A stretch of 64,000 nucleotides of DNA from Anisakis pegreffii (taxonomy: Eukaryota; Nematoda; Chromadorea; Rhabditida; Anisakidae): NCBI GenBank assembly GCA_035041965.1, contig JAPYMA010000388.1, forward strand, positions 124,001-188,000, given 5' to 3'. A program made the position numbers and the translations under genes. Of this stretch, positions 39,540-53,347 are shown one piece after another (within the stretch, counting starts at the first letter, position 1; each line of letters begins with the position of its first letter). The notes below the pieces were generated by a model. It did not search any database and was not told the DNA's origin. It saw only the letters and a list, made by a program, of their open reading frames with translations.

Positions 39540-39990
39540 TATTGGTCTTTTCAATCAATTGCATCCTTCCTTCTGATATTCGTGGGGTTTAGGTCAGGAT
39601 TTTTGATAAGATAGTCCATTTTTTGTATAACTCCCTCTCTGAATTAGTTTCATTTAATATTGCTCATATGCTTGGGATCACTGTTTTCTTGGAATATGAA
39701 ACGACCGGTACCCAACTAACAGATGAATTTATAGAGGAGCCTTTCACAAATACTGCATGGAATGCTTGATAAAGTGGCGTGATACCATTAATTGCTGAGG
39801 CTATCCAAGACATTACTCATTACATTCAACTTTGATATTTCTGTGTTTAACTCATAATAGAAATTTTCACCAGTTCCTCGACGAGCATACTCTCATAATT
39901 GAATTACATACCACAATTTTGATTTGACCAATGGATGCCACCCTAGTCCATGCTTCGATTGTTCTGTTCATATGAAGCCTCAAAAATTTA
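39540..39990 (-). pseudogene. Decayed Tc1/mariner-type transposase
   Basis: Minus-strand translation gives FQENSDPKHMSN at about 39694-39658 and NPDLNPTNI at about 39604-39578. Their order and spacing match the DNDPKHTS and SPDLNPIENLW blocks of Tc1-like transposases. Upstream, ARRGTGENFYYEL at about 39900-39862 resembles the block after the first catalytic Asp. The copy is broken by several stops (two directly after the DPKH block) and by frame changes. The catalytic Asp and Glu positions are lost (QEN for QDN, TNI for IEN). The full limits and terminal repeats were not found. It is a fossil without activity. Confidence 0.75.
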
Positions 39991-42900
39991 TACCACAGCT
40001 TTTAGCATTGTTTTTGTACATGTAAGAGTTTTTCGGGGAGTATAACCACAGAAACCAAAATCACCCAGAAACTTTGTCATATGCTATTTCTTAACGATGG
40101 TTTGGAGGGAACAAAATGAGAGGAATTCTATGCATCCGCAAGATACCGATCTGTGATGCATCAATAACTGGCGGATTGCAGAACCCAACAGATCATTTAA
40201 AAATTTTGGTTGAATTCGTCTGATATGCCGTTGTGGACGGCAGAACATTTCCGTCGACTGTTGCAGAAAATTTATCAACGCCCTGCAGTGCAATGCCACT
40301 GCCATTCATGGAATATTGTTACCTATTTGATAGTTATTCGTTACATCGCCGTGCCTCATCAGAAGAACTGAAATTCTTTTGTGATGTCATTTTAAACTAA
40401 TCAATAGTGAGACTTATGAAATGTTCTTCGTCCTACTGCAGCGAGAAAATGTAACTTTCTGAATGTGAGCATCCTGCTCTCTCGGAAAAGGTGGACGTAT
40501 GATCACATGCATTCATGACGAAATCCAAATTGCCATCGATATTGACAGCATAGTTCTTTTCGTTTCCCTGTAGCAGCACTTCGAACTAGTAAGCACATTG
40601 TGTGTTCACTTTTTGCTGACCGTAAGTGCACATTCCCATATTCTGTTAACTTAACGTATGTTTCCTTCTTTTCAGTTGCTCTATTAACATTCTGTTGTGA
40701 AGAAAATGCTGTCATCTGAATTGCTATATGGAAGTGCTATTCAGAAATCTGCACTGATCAAGCACAATGATTCACTGAATTTCTAAATCAAAACTTAATT
40801 GCATAAACCATCTCAGCTAGAAGGTACGGTCATATTCAGCAGCTGCATCAAACTAACACAGCTGTTGTGATAGGGAAATCAGATGTTTGTAATCATGTGT
40901 TCATAATTATTATCAATACATTTTAACAAATATAAAGAATCTCAAAATTCTACACCTGTCGCATTTTCAATCACTACCATGGCCACTCTGTCTGAGTAAA
41001 CCAACTTCACATTATTATTGCAATATTATTAACTGAGTTCAATTAAAATGAAAGTTTCTTTTGAGAAAGTCAATAAATCAGCAATCTTTCGTGAATAAAT
41101 GATGCAGAAAGTATTTCGAGCAGAAAGGCGACTAATGACCATGAAAATAATATTGCTACTTATGAAATCTGCCAGAAATGCATTCCGAACACAAACAGTT
41201 CAACGAATAACAAATTTTCCTCGACCTCTGCGAAAACTTAATGGCAACTTTTACGACTTTTCTCGAATATCCAATCAACGTTAAATAGTTGAAGAAGATT
41301 AATCGAAAATAACCTAAACTAGCAACCTCCAACCGTTCGGCACGTAAACAAATGTCAAATATGTCAATAGCCGATTGTGGGAAAAATGGTTTAGAATGGT
41401 GAAATCAATAAAATAATTTCAATTCATGTTTCATTAGGAAACAGTGTAACTTTAGATAATGCAAATTTGTATGAATTATAAATGCAATTTCGTAACTGAA
41501 TTCTGCTGTGAGTGTTCATCTCAACTGTCAAGAATACGAATATGCAGTTGCATTAAATTCACCTTCACTGTTAGAATTGTCCATGACGGACGCAAGAATA
41601 AATAAAAAGATTGATAAAAATGATTAAAGATTAAATTGAACAAAAAATTGCACTTTCCATTCGTAAAATAAGGATGAATGCTGATTATTACACTAATAAT
41701 TTTATGGTAGTTGTTATGATTTGATATGATTAGAATGAACGAACTTGCTATAAGAATTATTAGAGCTCTAGTTTTGACTCTTGATGGGTAAATGCACATT
41801 ATCATAATGACACAAACCATGGCTGTAATGTTCGGCCTTATTGTTTCAGAGCATTGCGCCAAGCAAATGCACAAAAATTTCAACACTGACGGAACATCGT
41901 ATCACTTCGATGAGGGACTTGAAAGTTAGGCACACGTTGACAGCTGCCTCATTCTGGATGTTGTCCACAATCAAATAACCATCCCCTTTCTCACAACGTT
42001 TCCACTCACGTGTATACAAGCTCCTGGCAGAATTCTCTGCATGCCAAATTTATTTCCAAACAGGTAATAGGGTCATCTTTCAAGAATTTGGAATTTGTAA
42101 CGGCTATAAACAATTACTCTGAGTTGCCTTCGACATTCAAAACTTCTAGGTTGTAAGTGCAAAAAATGCGATGTAAACGATGGATAAACGATAGAAGTTA
42201 TTTATTTACTCATACCGCACAAACAGCTTCAATTTCAAAGCGATCATCCAATAATCAAATAAAATATAATAACGAGCGTAACAAAAAACAAGAAACGATA
42301 ACCAACAGAATATGATTGGAGGATATATATTAAGATGCAACGAAACAGCCAAACGAATACAAAACCACGCAATAAAAACGGTCGATTAAAACGATAATCA
42401 TAACAGTAATAACCATACGATGAATACTGAACAATGCAAAACCATAACTAAACAACGAAACGACAATACATTCGATACGAAATGATTAATTATAGTGAAA
42501 AGAATAGCGCAAATAAATGAAGAACTGTTAAAATGAAGAACAACAACAAAGTGCTTATATGGTAATGACATATGCACACAAACGAACACAAAACAGAAGA
42601 TCGCAACAAATGAGTAGTGCATTATGAAGTGTGCTAATGCATAAGAACAACATCTACACAACAATACGATTAACTGATTATTCAATGAAATGAAGATATT
42701 ACAAAATAAAGATATAATTCAACAAGCATCCTGATCGTCATTATAACAACAACTCAACTGACAACGTACCTCGCGCTTCATCAATAAACTTATACTCTCA
42801 CATAACAGCAATCAACAATTATGGAGACAATCAAATTCTATGAGTCAAATTGTGGAAATACAGGAGGAAAAGACGCGTATATCAAAGAAAAACGAACGAA

Positions 42901-44751
42901 AAGAACATAAATCAATGAATAAACGCATTTATTAGGTAAGGTAATGAATGTGAAGACAATAAATTATAACTCCATTACTGATGGAAGAATTAATTCAAAG
43001 CAAATTAAATTCAATATGAGTCAAATCAAAATCAAAAATGATAAAATCATAATCAACATGCAAGGACAATTGAAATTATTATCATTAGAATGATTGGCGG
43101 TATGCACTTATTTCATTAACAATCAAACAAACAATCAATCTACACATCAAACCGGAACAGCACAATCAGCAATATAGAGCAGCGAGAAACAGCACTGGGC
43201 ACCCGTAGAACGTGATCATAACTCTGATATTCAATTCAATTCAACTCAAAAATAAAGAATGCAAACAACAATTTAGATAAGTCACAACAATAACAACGTC
43301 TCGAATCTCAAAAACAACCATTCCACTCAAACAATGACAACAACATCACACGATCATTTGTGTTATCATTATTCAACACTACCATTATTGTTGATAATAT
43401 TAGTATCCTAATGAATTCATTTTACCAAAACTCACAATTTTTTGTTCATCATCTCAGAGTTACGTAAGCGTCATCAGGAATGTGATCAGAGTGAGCGTCT
43501 CCAACAACTTTAGAGTCTAAACCTGATTATTCATTTTGGTAGCATGATTTACCAGCAGCCAAATAAACGAAACTCTCTTCTGCGAACTGAACTTCAACCG
43601 TACCACTCACTCAAGCTATAGATAACAAAGTTGAGAAATGAATGAATATCACTACCCTATCAGCTACGACTTACAACATCAGTCCACTTTCGTCTCAAAC
43701 CTCACAAAAATCTACAAGCGCTCGTCGATGATCCAAGACGAACGCATAATCGTTTTCAAGTACTAAGCTAAACCAAACACATCGCCCGTCAATCGAGCTG
43801 AGCAAATCGAACAACGTAACAGATGCAATGAGCAGTTCACTCGTAACGTAACAATGAATCGAACACAAAAACTTCACATGATAATATTAACACACGTTCT
43901 ACAACAATATTCTCTATTCTTCGTCATTTAACTATTATAACACAGGGCAGTGTGCAAACGGTAACAGATTATCATCAACTTGAGACGGCTTGAGCGCTTA
44001 AAAACCATTTCATTATTGGTCATTCAATAAGTCGCTACTTCAAACTTCCTAAACAATTTACCTACAAAATATAAAGATGCATATGTGGAGGTACATGTTC
44101 TAGTGATGTACATACATATAAAAGCATATATATAGATCTATCAAGGGAATGTATAAACTCTAAACAAAGATAAGAAATTCGAGCAATAATAATAAAAAAA
44201 TAAAAATATTCATCATCTAATCATCAAGTACACAGCACAAGCCATATCACTCACCATCAACAGCTAAAAGCCAATCCGGAAAATATCAGATCATAACCGA
44301 AAATCGCAATCATAACAACAATCAATCATCATAAGAGCAACCGCAAATCGAACATATAATCAAAGCATATTAATCAACTCATGTAGTAGTGAACAGTAAC
44401 AGAATAATATATTCATATATCCAAAAATATGTTTTGTAAAACCTTCGAGATCTGTTCCATATTCGAAAAAAGAACGACATCTGAATAAAGTATAATGAAA
44501 AGAAGGATGAAATGAAATCAAAGATGAAACAATGAATAATTTAATAGGACGACAAAAAATCAACGCTGAATACGGACAACAAGATTGATGAACGGACGAA
44601 ATGAGATATGACGCTAACTAAAAACGAAAAATGAAATACAATGGTAGGGATTATGAAACGCGAGGTACGATGTCATGCCGTGTGTTATAACGCGATGCCA
44701 ATATTAAACATCAAAAGGAACGATGCTGTTGGAAAGAGGGATGCTAAATGG
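39991..44751. other. Long gene-free region, A-rich on the plus strand
   Basis: No open frame has coding support. From about 42150 to 44650 the plus strand is strongly A-rich and T-poor, with words such as AACAACAAC and ATAACAACAATCAATC. It lies downstream of the FUBP-like gene, whose introns show the same skew. An AATAAA soon after that gene's stop argues that most of this is not its 3' untranslated region. Confidence 0.45.
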
Positions 44752-44761
44752 TTTATTTATT
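44752..44761 (-). terminator. Double poly(A) signal of the FUBP-like gene
   Basis: The minus strand reads AATAAATAAA here, about 30 bases after the stop codon at 44791. Two overlapping AATAAA hexamers suggest a very short 3' untranslated region. Confidence 0.55.
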
Positions 44762-44790
44762 AATATTCTGTCGCCTGTTTGTTCTCAGTA

Positions 44791-47700
44791 TTAATATTGT
44801 TGTGGATATTGATAACCACCCTGTGGTTGCGCTTGTGGTGCACCATAGCCGAATTGATTCTGCGCACTTGCCGAGACGGGTTGGGCTCCATATGCACCGT
44901 ATGCCTAAACATTTCATTTGCTACTTATTTCAAGAACACTCTCCGAGATTCATTTCGTTTATCATCTTTTCACTATCAAATTAACCTAACAAGCAAACAG
45001 AACACTTCCCTCCGATTCTAAACCGAAGAAAGAGTGAATCAAGTTTTGAGGTGTCCCTATCCTATGTATAAAGAATAGTTATAGAGCAGAGAAAAGATGT
45101 AATGATAACAGAGACATTAATCAAATGCAACATAATACAACAGTGATAGTAAAACATCAACATCTGATGAAGATGCAAGGGTGTGTGGTGCCAATTCAAC
45201 GATAAATATAACTAACAGGCTGTTGCGGTCTTGCGGCTTGCGCACTCGGCTGTTGTGCCACTGCAGCTGCTGCAGCGTTTTGCTTGAGTTGATTCTCGAT
45301 CAGCGCTGCTTGCTCATGCATTCCCATACTCCTATAATACTCGGCCCATTGCGCACTATAGTCGGGTTGTCCTGAAATAGCTTTAATCACAGCATTTTTA
45401 AATACGGTCGTTTACAATACTAATCTACAAAATGTTCATTTCGCTTCTGCAAAATTCACCGTTCTTCTACTCCGCCATCGAATTAACACTAACCAGTTTG
45501 TGGATTAACCGCTGGAGCAGTGCTTGTCTGTGCTGGCTGAGGTTGCGGTTGTGCACCCGGCTGCTGATACTGAGTGGCGTATCCACCCGGTTGATAACCG
45601 GTTTGTTGTTGTCCTTGTTGACCGTAATATTGCTGTGCCCATGCTGCTTGTCCTGGATCATTCTGCTGATGCCCTTAAACATGACGTTGCTTATTTCACT
45701 TCAATTCATTTACCTAAGCAACGAAACTGAATCCTGCTCTATCAACAGAAGCAAAGGAAACAACACCACAAAACAGGCCAACTGATCAATAATTACCGAA
45801 ACCGGCGTTCCACTGTGCAGTCGATTGACCACCAACCGCACCCCCGAAATGACTTGTTCCATTGCCATATCCCTGAGGACCACCTGCGGGTCCGGCATTG
45901 TGACCAACGCTATATCCATCACCTGCAGCACCTGGACCACCTTGCCCATGGAACTGCGGTACCGGGGTTCCGGGTGATACATCACCAACCTACAACACAA
46001 CGAATCAGTGAACGGTAACTTACAATCTGAAGATTCATCTGGCGTTTCTCCACGAATTCAGTACCAGTCACACTCTATGTTAATTATAAAAAATGACTAA
46101 CAAACCTTAATGCGGATAATATGCTGTGCGTGATGGATTTGGTACGGTGTTCCTTTGATGATGAAAACCTTTTCAGATGAATTTGGAGGTGGTTCACGAG
46201 ACAATTCCACGTGAGCACAACTCTCGGCACAGATCTGAATAAGACATTCGCTTACATTCATTGCATTACTCGACGAAAATGAATTTGAAAAATTATATTC
46301 CGTACTAATCGAGATTAATGCTCTCAATGAAGATAAGCCGATTCGATTGATGATCTCAGGTGCTCACCTGTTTAATGGTTTCACCTCCTTTGCCAATGAC
46401 AAGACCAGTCTTATTCGCCGGTACATGCATATAAAATATTTCAGCGCCAACACCCGCTCCACTCTTATTAACCAATTCAGAAATGAATTGAGTTGCTTTC
46501 GCGATTTGATCAGTTGTACCTTGAATTACGGCGCAGCGATCCGGTGTCGTTTGGTCTTCTGAAATAACAACGACCGTTTCCACTGAGATGTACAACGAAA
46601 TCCAATCAATTTTATCTCGGAAGAAACTATTACCGCCTTTATTCACACATTAATATTCAACTGCTAAATATAAATCCACAAGTGCTCACCATCAGGCTTG
46701 AACTGGATTTTAGCACCCGACTCAGCAGCGAGACGTTTGATGGTCTCACCTCCTTTGCCAATAATCATACCAACAGAAGCACGCGGTACAATCACCTTAA
46801 ATCAAATACATAAAGTCAACCTCGCTAATCTCACACCGCGAAGCTATTAGATTTTCACTCACAATCAGTTAATATCAAAATGAAGTCGCATTCAACCTAT
46901 GCCTCCCGTCAACGAAAATGATCCAAATCAATAAGATCTTATTTCCCCACAAAATGAAATAAACGAATTAACCTCGCCAATAGATCTCTGTCCACCTCCC
47001 GCACCAATTCCGCCTCCACCGGCCATACCGCCAATTCCACCCGGAAATGCGTTACCACCGAATCGTTGCCCTCCGCCCGGTGGATGATCCTCTCTCGATT
47101 GCAAGATATCTTCGACCATGCGACGTGCATTTTCTACCTTATCTGGATCCCCGATTATGCGCAACGGCTTCGGTTGACCACTGCTTTCTTGTGTATCTTG
47201 TATCATTACCATTTTAACACCTGCTTGCTCCTTAAACACTCACATTCTTAAACTAACGTATTCATTCGAAACACCACTATCACACATCCATCACAATACG
47301 CTTGCATGCACAATGAAATACCAGTAATGTTCGTACACTTCAACTGTCACTACTCTTTACGGCTAAACGTCGAAACAAACCTGGATGTTTTTGATGGTTT
47401 CACCTCCTTTACCAATCACGAGACCACATTTTACACCTGGAATGAGCATCTCGTGAGTGATCTGTCGTCCACCTGCGTTCGCCATTCCACCGTCGAAATG
47501 AGCAGCTCCTCTACTCGGTGGTGGACGATTCCCAGCTCGTGCAATCACCTGCAACAAATCGCGATCACCTTCAATGCTCTCATCCCATTCCCTTCCCACT
47601 ACACCTTGTGACTTCAATTAGATTAATATGATGTCGCACACATGATCAATCAATACAAAACCATTAATAAAAAAGCCAACGTTATCGGATAGAACGCTCA

Positions 47701-50700
47701 ATCATTATCTTTATGATTGCTAATTTCGCCATCACAATATCCGTATTCAAACTCACAAAAAAAAAACCAACAAACCTCTTGAATCATCGATTTTGCACGT
47801 TCAACAGCAATTTTTGTACCCTGAAGAGTGCACTGACGCATGTTGTTCGGATCAGATTCGGGAGACATCTGCACACGACAGTTTGATTGCGACTGAATCT
47901 GTGAGATCTGCTCACCGCCGCGACCTATCACTGAAACTGTTTATTGGTTTAATTTAATCGGTGGACTCATTAATCACCTTTCTACAACATCTTTTTCTGC
48001 GCATCCAATAGCATCAACACTACTGATTTATCGCAGGTTTGAACTAACACTTCCGAACGTATAAATATAACAGTTACGACTTAAAATCTCAACCTGTTCT
48101 CCATATTACAGCTTTTTAGAGATTCAAGCACTCATTGTCAAATTTAAGTACCAATAAAGATGAAGCAATATCTGAACCTATTAAATATTAATAAATGAGT
48201 TTGCAAATTTCGACACACATACCGCAACAACGCCTTATCCAATTGGAAGAGCGTAATTCGTAATTACCCCCCCCCCTCACTTAAAGGGTAAGAGGGAAAA
48301 AGATGATGGCGGAGGAGAGTAAGGAATATTAAAATCATTTTGTATACCCACATGACGGCATATACAAATTACAGAAAAAGAGTTTTATCAGACGACAAAT
48401 TAAAGACCAAATGACATATAACAAAATTTCAGTTGATCAAATTCGCTGCATGCCATGTAGACGGAGTGGTGTCAAATTAATGAATGAATCAAAAATGGAT
48501 AGAATGTAACAGAGCAGAAAAATGAACAAATGAATAGAAAGTGCAGAATCAACACGACTAAATAGTTGGTCACACCATTACAATCACATAAATTCACTAT
48601 ATGTTGTCGAACGGACGTTGCTGCATCTTTTTTGCTCGTTTTAAAAACACATGTAAACAGAATATGCAATGATGAAGTTACTCGTAATACCAACTCTCAA
48701 ATCAATGCTCAGCAAATACGACTTCCTTAGATTATAAGTAACAAAAAAAACAATAAAGAAAACAACTTACCCAAACCAACACAATGATCTGGCACTTCGA
48801 TCGTCTCAATTAAGACGTCTCCTCCTCCTCCAACCGAAGGCAATGAATTGCCACTAATCCCCCCGATATGGCCCGGTGCACCAAGTGTCGAGATCTGCAT
48901 GCTTCCAGCCATGTCCATACTGTTCCCTCCGACGGTATTGACCCGCTTGGCCGGATACACTAAATTTTATCGATAGTTCATTAAATGCCAAAACAAATGA
49001 GTCAAATTCATAGAAAGTGAATTATTAAAATCATATCATTACGCAATGATACTTCATACAACACTGATGATAAACAGTATATTAATGAGATTGCATTCGG
49101 GTAATAGCACACTATATGGACCATCATTCTATCAGCACGTTCAATTATCAACCACATTTAAATGTTACACTATCAATGTTCAATGCACTTTAAAAATAAT
49201 TTCACCATCCAACAAACAAACAAAACTTTTTAATATTGTCACAAACGATGGCAGTAATAAGCGACTGCAACCTTAAGATCAAATTATACGCACAATCAAC
49301 TGTCACAACCGATATTATCGATAAATTTTCAACATAACGATCATGTTTACTTCATATTCATAAGCGGTAATAAATAGGAGTGCAACGCATTATATTTGTA
49401 AATAAAAGACTTCTAAGCACAACATCATGTCCGTGTCAAGTAAATATTTCACACCTACTTAAACGCATTCAAAAAAGATAATCATTAGAATGATCTCCCA
49501 AATGATCTTCATAAGAATTATCAATACCAAACAACCACGAAAAAATGCAAAATATGTCCAATATGGCAATCAAAATTTATTGAATCACTTAAAAGGCAAC
49601 AACGATCTACTCATAACGACCATATATGATGACGTGAAAGGGATACCAGCAAGTGTTAAGAGTAACTTCTGAATATGCAAATAAAAGCGCACACTCAGCG
49701 CTGCTTCAATGTAAATTGTAATGAACACGCCGCGTAGCCTCAGTGATGCGTCGCGCACAGTTAGATAAAGTATGTATGTATACGTAAGTAATGCCAGAGT
49801 GCACCTATTAATACATTACTCCACTTTATGCAACACACAACAGAGCAGTGTTCATATGACTGTGCTATAACTAACGCACGTCATACAATATAGCATCAAG
49901 TACACATAGATCAAAACCTTATTCTATTCTCGTGCTAACGTAAAACTACACTGCCACTCGCCTACCCTAACTCTTTTCTCATCTTTCTTGAAGATACGAC
50001 TGACGATTGCTGATATGAGATGCATTCATTCTGTTTGTTTAACTACGACTGTTCATATCATACAGCTATTCACATATAACTATTACTCACTACACAACCT
50101 ATTAAATGTTCTGAAAGAATACCAACATGAATGCACAATACCCTACACATGCTGATATAATTCATCTAAAAAGAATGATTTTAGAAAATTTCAAACAAAA
50201 TTTCGCGTACTTCTTTAAATACACGATATAATCATGCGCACAATTCAACTGAAAAGGTAACAGATTTTGTAACATGTACTGTCATTTTTCTTAATACTTC
50301 ACAGTAAATGCACACTGGTTAAAACAACTGGCCTTGGTTGACATACTCAATCATATATAAACCACAATGTGGTGAAAGGACGCATATCATTAACGAAAAT
50401 TGCCCACGGAGAAATTATAGTATGTATGACTACCTTGTTGAGCACAATTCAAAACAACCGTATTGAATGAGATCCACATTTAGTACCTTGCAAATGAAAT
50501 GGTAATAATAAAATATAATTGTAAATAATGAAAATAACATTAAAATGATACAACAAATCAATCAACCAATCGACACGTACAGTTAGAAGAATCCTCCGAA
50601 ATCGGTCGTTTTTGTGCGTTCGTGTGTGAAGATGCAGCGAGCTAAACAACAATATCCAAATAACGACACAAATCAATCAATGCAAAATCAATCAAGTACC

Positions 50701-52573
50701 TCAAATCAAATTATTAGATGAAACAAACGAACGAAAAATTATTAATCAAAACAGTTTACCTTTCATCAGTTATAATCAAACATCATTTATTCATTTGTAA
50801 TCATATTCATATGCATGTGCATGATTTACTTTATACATACTATACATGTCACAATGTGGTAACCCATGATTGTGGAATAATCACTTATAAAATTAAAAAC
50901 ATAAGATAAATCTTTGTAGTCATCAGTTTCTCGTTTAGACATTCAATCATGACATCAAAGTATGTCAACAATATGCTTCACTTATGGCAATCGATTAATC
51001 ATTTCACTTTAAACATCTGATTGGTGCGAAGAATGCAGAAGAGCAGCACTCATGGGTCTTGCAGGCACATTTAATACCAATAATAACGGGATATATTAAT
51101 GCAATGATGACAACAAAACTTGATAATTACGCATAAGATCAATCACAGCAGAGAACCTTAAAAATGGAACGCGCCAGTAAAATTATATACCACAATCACC
51201 TGTTTACTAAAATATCTTAAAAAACCTAAACCGCACTCAAAATGAATACCATCATTGAACCACTTTTTTAAAAGATGGCACAGGCAAATGGCGCATTCAA
51301 TGAATAAATAAATTATAACGTTGATAAACAACAAGAGGCAATCAGATGGAGTATCGCTACCATTAACAATAAAATGCCAATTTCCCATCAACGCAAGGGC
51401 TGAGATGATTACTGAATGCGAAACTTGAACACTATGACGACGAACAAAGTGAATATGCACTAATACACACCCCAAAAACGAACAGAATGACGGGATGGTG
51501 GGAAGAGACTTATGCTCACTATGAAAAATACTCATAATGTGAGATACTGCGAATAACTATCTCGTATTCTGAAGGGAACGAAGTTTTTCATGAAAAACAT
51601 AGATGTTTCGCTATCAACGCATGTCTGCGCGCTTTTGAACGAAGCCTCAATTCTAATGCAGAAAATACCTACAATTCTAAATACCGTCACAAAACGAATC
51701 AAAAAATCGATGTATTTCCTAGCCACGTTTATGAATGATCGCTAAAATGCACATCACTATCAACAAAGCAGTCGAACAGAGCAATTTCGATGGAATTAAC
51801 ACAACGATGCCACGTAATTCAACAATTCAATTCACGTACATTTCATACTTCATTACTATAATTTTGATCAAAAAAGTCAAGGAATAGCTATCAGGAAATT
51901 GGGCCGAACACACATCAAGAGGCACTTCCGCCTCGACAAATCATTTCATAACTTGATCGAAAAAATTTCATAACTTTTAGTTCATTTTGGGATAAACAGT
52001 GGAATGAGAAATCACTGAGAGGACACCGACTGTTGTGGAGCATTATATTGCTGTGAAATAAATTTTCAGATATGTTTGAGTTGAACGTGTTTTAGGACAA
52101 ATTTGCAGTATGTTAACGGAGAACCACCGAAGATATCTATTTCAGAGAAGAGGCATTAAGAGGGATTCCTTTGCAAGTCAAGCCAATCAATGCATTATCG
52201 CGAATTTCGAATCATCAAACCAGAGGCAATGAAACAATTCCTTCCAGACTTAAACTGTTTTGCTGTGTTCAAAATATGACCATCAAACAACTCTAATCAG
52301 CTCATCATACCGTTCCGTAATGAAAACAATCAAAAGACCGTTAAGTACATGCCAAGCATATTTATACAAATGAATATATGTTGATGTCAATGATACGTTG
52401 CATAAAATCCGAACTTATTTAGATCTCAATTTGTCAATTTCTTTTCATTCAGAATAATAGAAACGTGAGATTTGGTAAAAACAAATGAAATAAATAAAGA
52501 TAAAAAATATCACCTCTTTAGCGCGTTGCAATGCGTCCTGAATAGCGTCTGTTGATATTATGCCTGCAGACAT
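44791..52573 (-). CDS. FUBP/KSRP-family protein with four KH domains
   Basis: Exons are 52573-52514, 48959-48771, 47930-47776, 47548-47381, 47230-46973, 46795-46690, 46558-46368, 46234-46106, 45989-45797, 45673-45494, 45371-45217 and 44904-44791, over 630 residues. The N-terminal exon reads MSAGIISTDAIQDALQRAKE, like the start of FUBP proteins. KH GxxG cores are GLVIGRGGEQISQIQ, GLVIGKGGETIKNIQ, GMIIGKGGETIKRLAAESGA and GLVIGKGGETIKQICAESCA. Gly-rich linkers separate KH2 from KH3. The C-terminal part is Gln/Gly/Tyr-rich with DPGQAAWAQQYYGQ and QPDYSAQWAEYYRSMGM, matching the tyrosine-rich repeats of FUBP proteins. The family binds single-stranded DNA and AU- or GU-rich RNA and controls transcription, splicing and decay. 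Exon 1 ends in phase 0 but the 48959 exon needs one carried base, so at least one small exon of length 3n+1 lies unseen in the 3.5-kb gap. Confidence 0.93.
48267..48276. repeat. C10 homopolymer run in a FUBP-like gene intron
   Basis: Ten C bases in a row (G10 on the sense strand) sit in the 840-bp intron between 47930 and 48771, followed by a purine-rich GGGTAAGAGGG. It is rare in this AT-rich DNA. Confidence 0.7.
48960..52513 (-). other. Long first intron region of the FUBP-like gene
   Basis: This 3.5 kb separates the first exon from the exon before KH1. It must hold at least one small exon, because the phases do not meet. I searched by eye for a continuation like that of other FUBP proteins and could not fix it. 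Open frames here on either strand lack motifs. Confidence 0.5.
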
Positions 52574-53347
52574 ACCGTGCCAACGGCCATCAAAATAAAG
52601 TAACCAGTTAGACTGAAACGATCAGTCACAATCAACGGCGATACCGTCCTTTCCTTTTTTGCAGATCGGTCACTCCGAACAACTACCTTTACGGAGCACT
52701 TACCGGTAATATGATAACGAGAACCACGTCCAGCAACACTAATGTAACACACACGCACGCAATTCGTGAACCTACGCGAACGCTTCGTTCAATCCATTCC
52801 AAACATTTACTTTTGCATTTGTTATAGGCCGATGTTCACTCTAAGACCTCGCTAAGGGTACTAAATTTGAATTGAACTGATTCAAATTTGAAGCGAACAA
52901 ATAACAGCAAATCAACTTATGAATTGCTTTAAGTGCGGCATTATTACAATGAATCGAAGACACATTCATCCGAACTACTTCAACAGATATCACCTTGTCA
53001 TTTTCTACCATGAAACTCAGTCATATATGCAGTACAACTGAACATTCCTTTGTACTCAAACATTCTAGAAGCTATTCAAATTATGGCACTTCTTTGATAA
53101 CTTTCAATGAACATCCTACAAGGTGTTCAAATTATCTCTTTCGAAATGAATTATAAAATGATATCCAACTTTAATAACGCTGATATTCTTGATCATTTTA
53201 TTCACTGACTCAAGAAAGAGGAAGTGAAGCGATTCACAACGATGAACATTCATGCACATAAGATGTTAAGGAATAATAATATAACAACAGTTTGAAAAAT
53301 CGAAGACCAACATAACTATTACAATAAGCATGTATCGTCAGAGTATT

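Noticed and set aside
41521..42685. Hydrophobic minus-strand frames of 95-121 codons
   Set aside because: They arise from the A-rich composition, which encodes Phe, Leu, Ile and Tyr in reverse; no motif or splice support.
51158..51535. 125-codon minus-strand frame in the long FUBP-like intron
   Set aside because: Composition is typical of translated AT-rich intron and it does not solve the phase gap.
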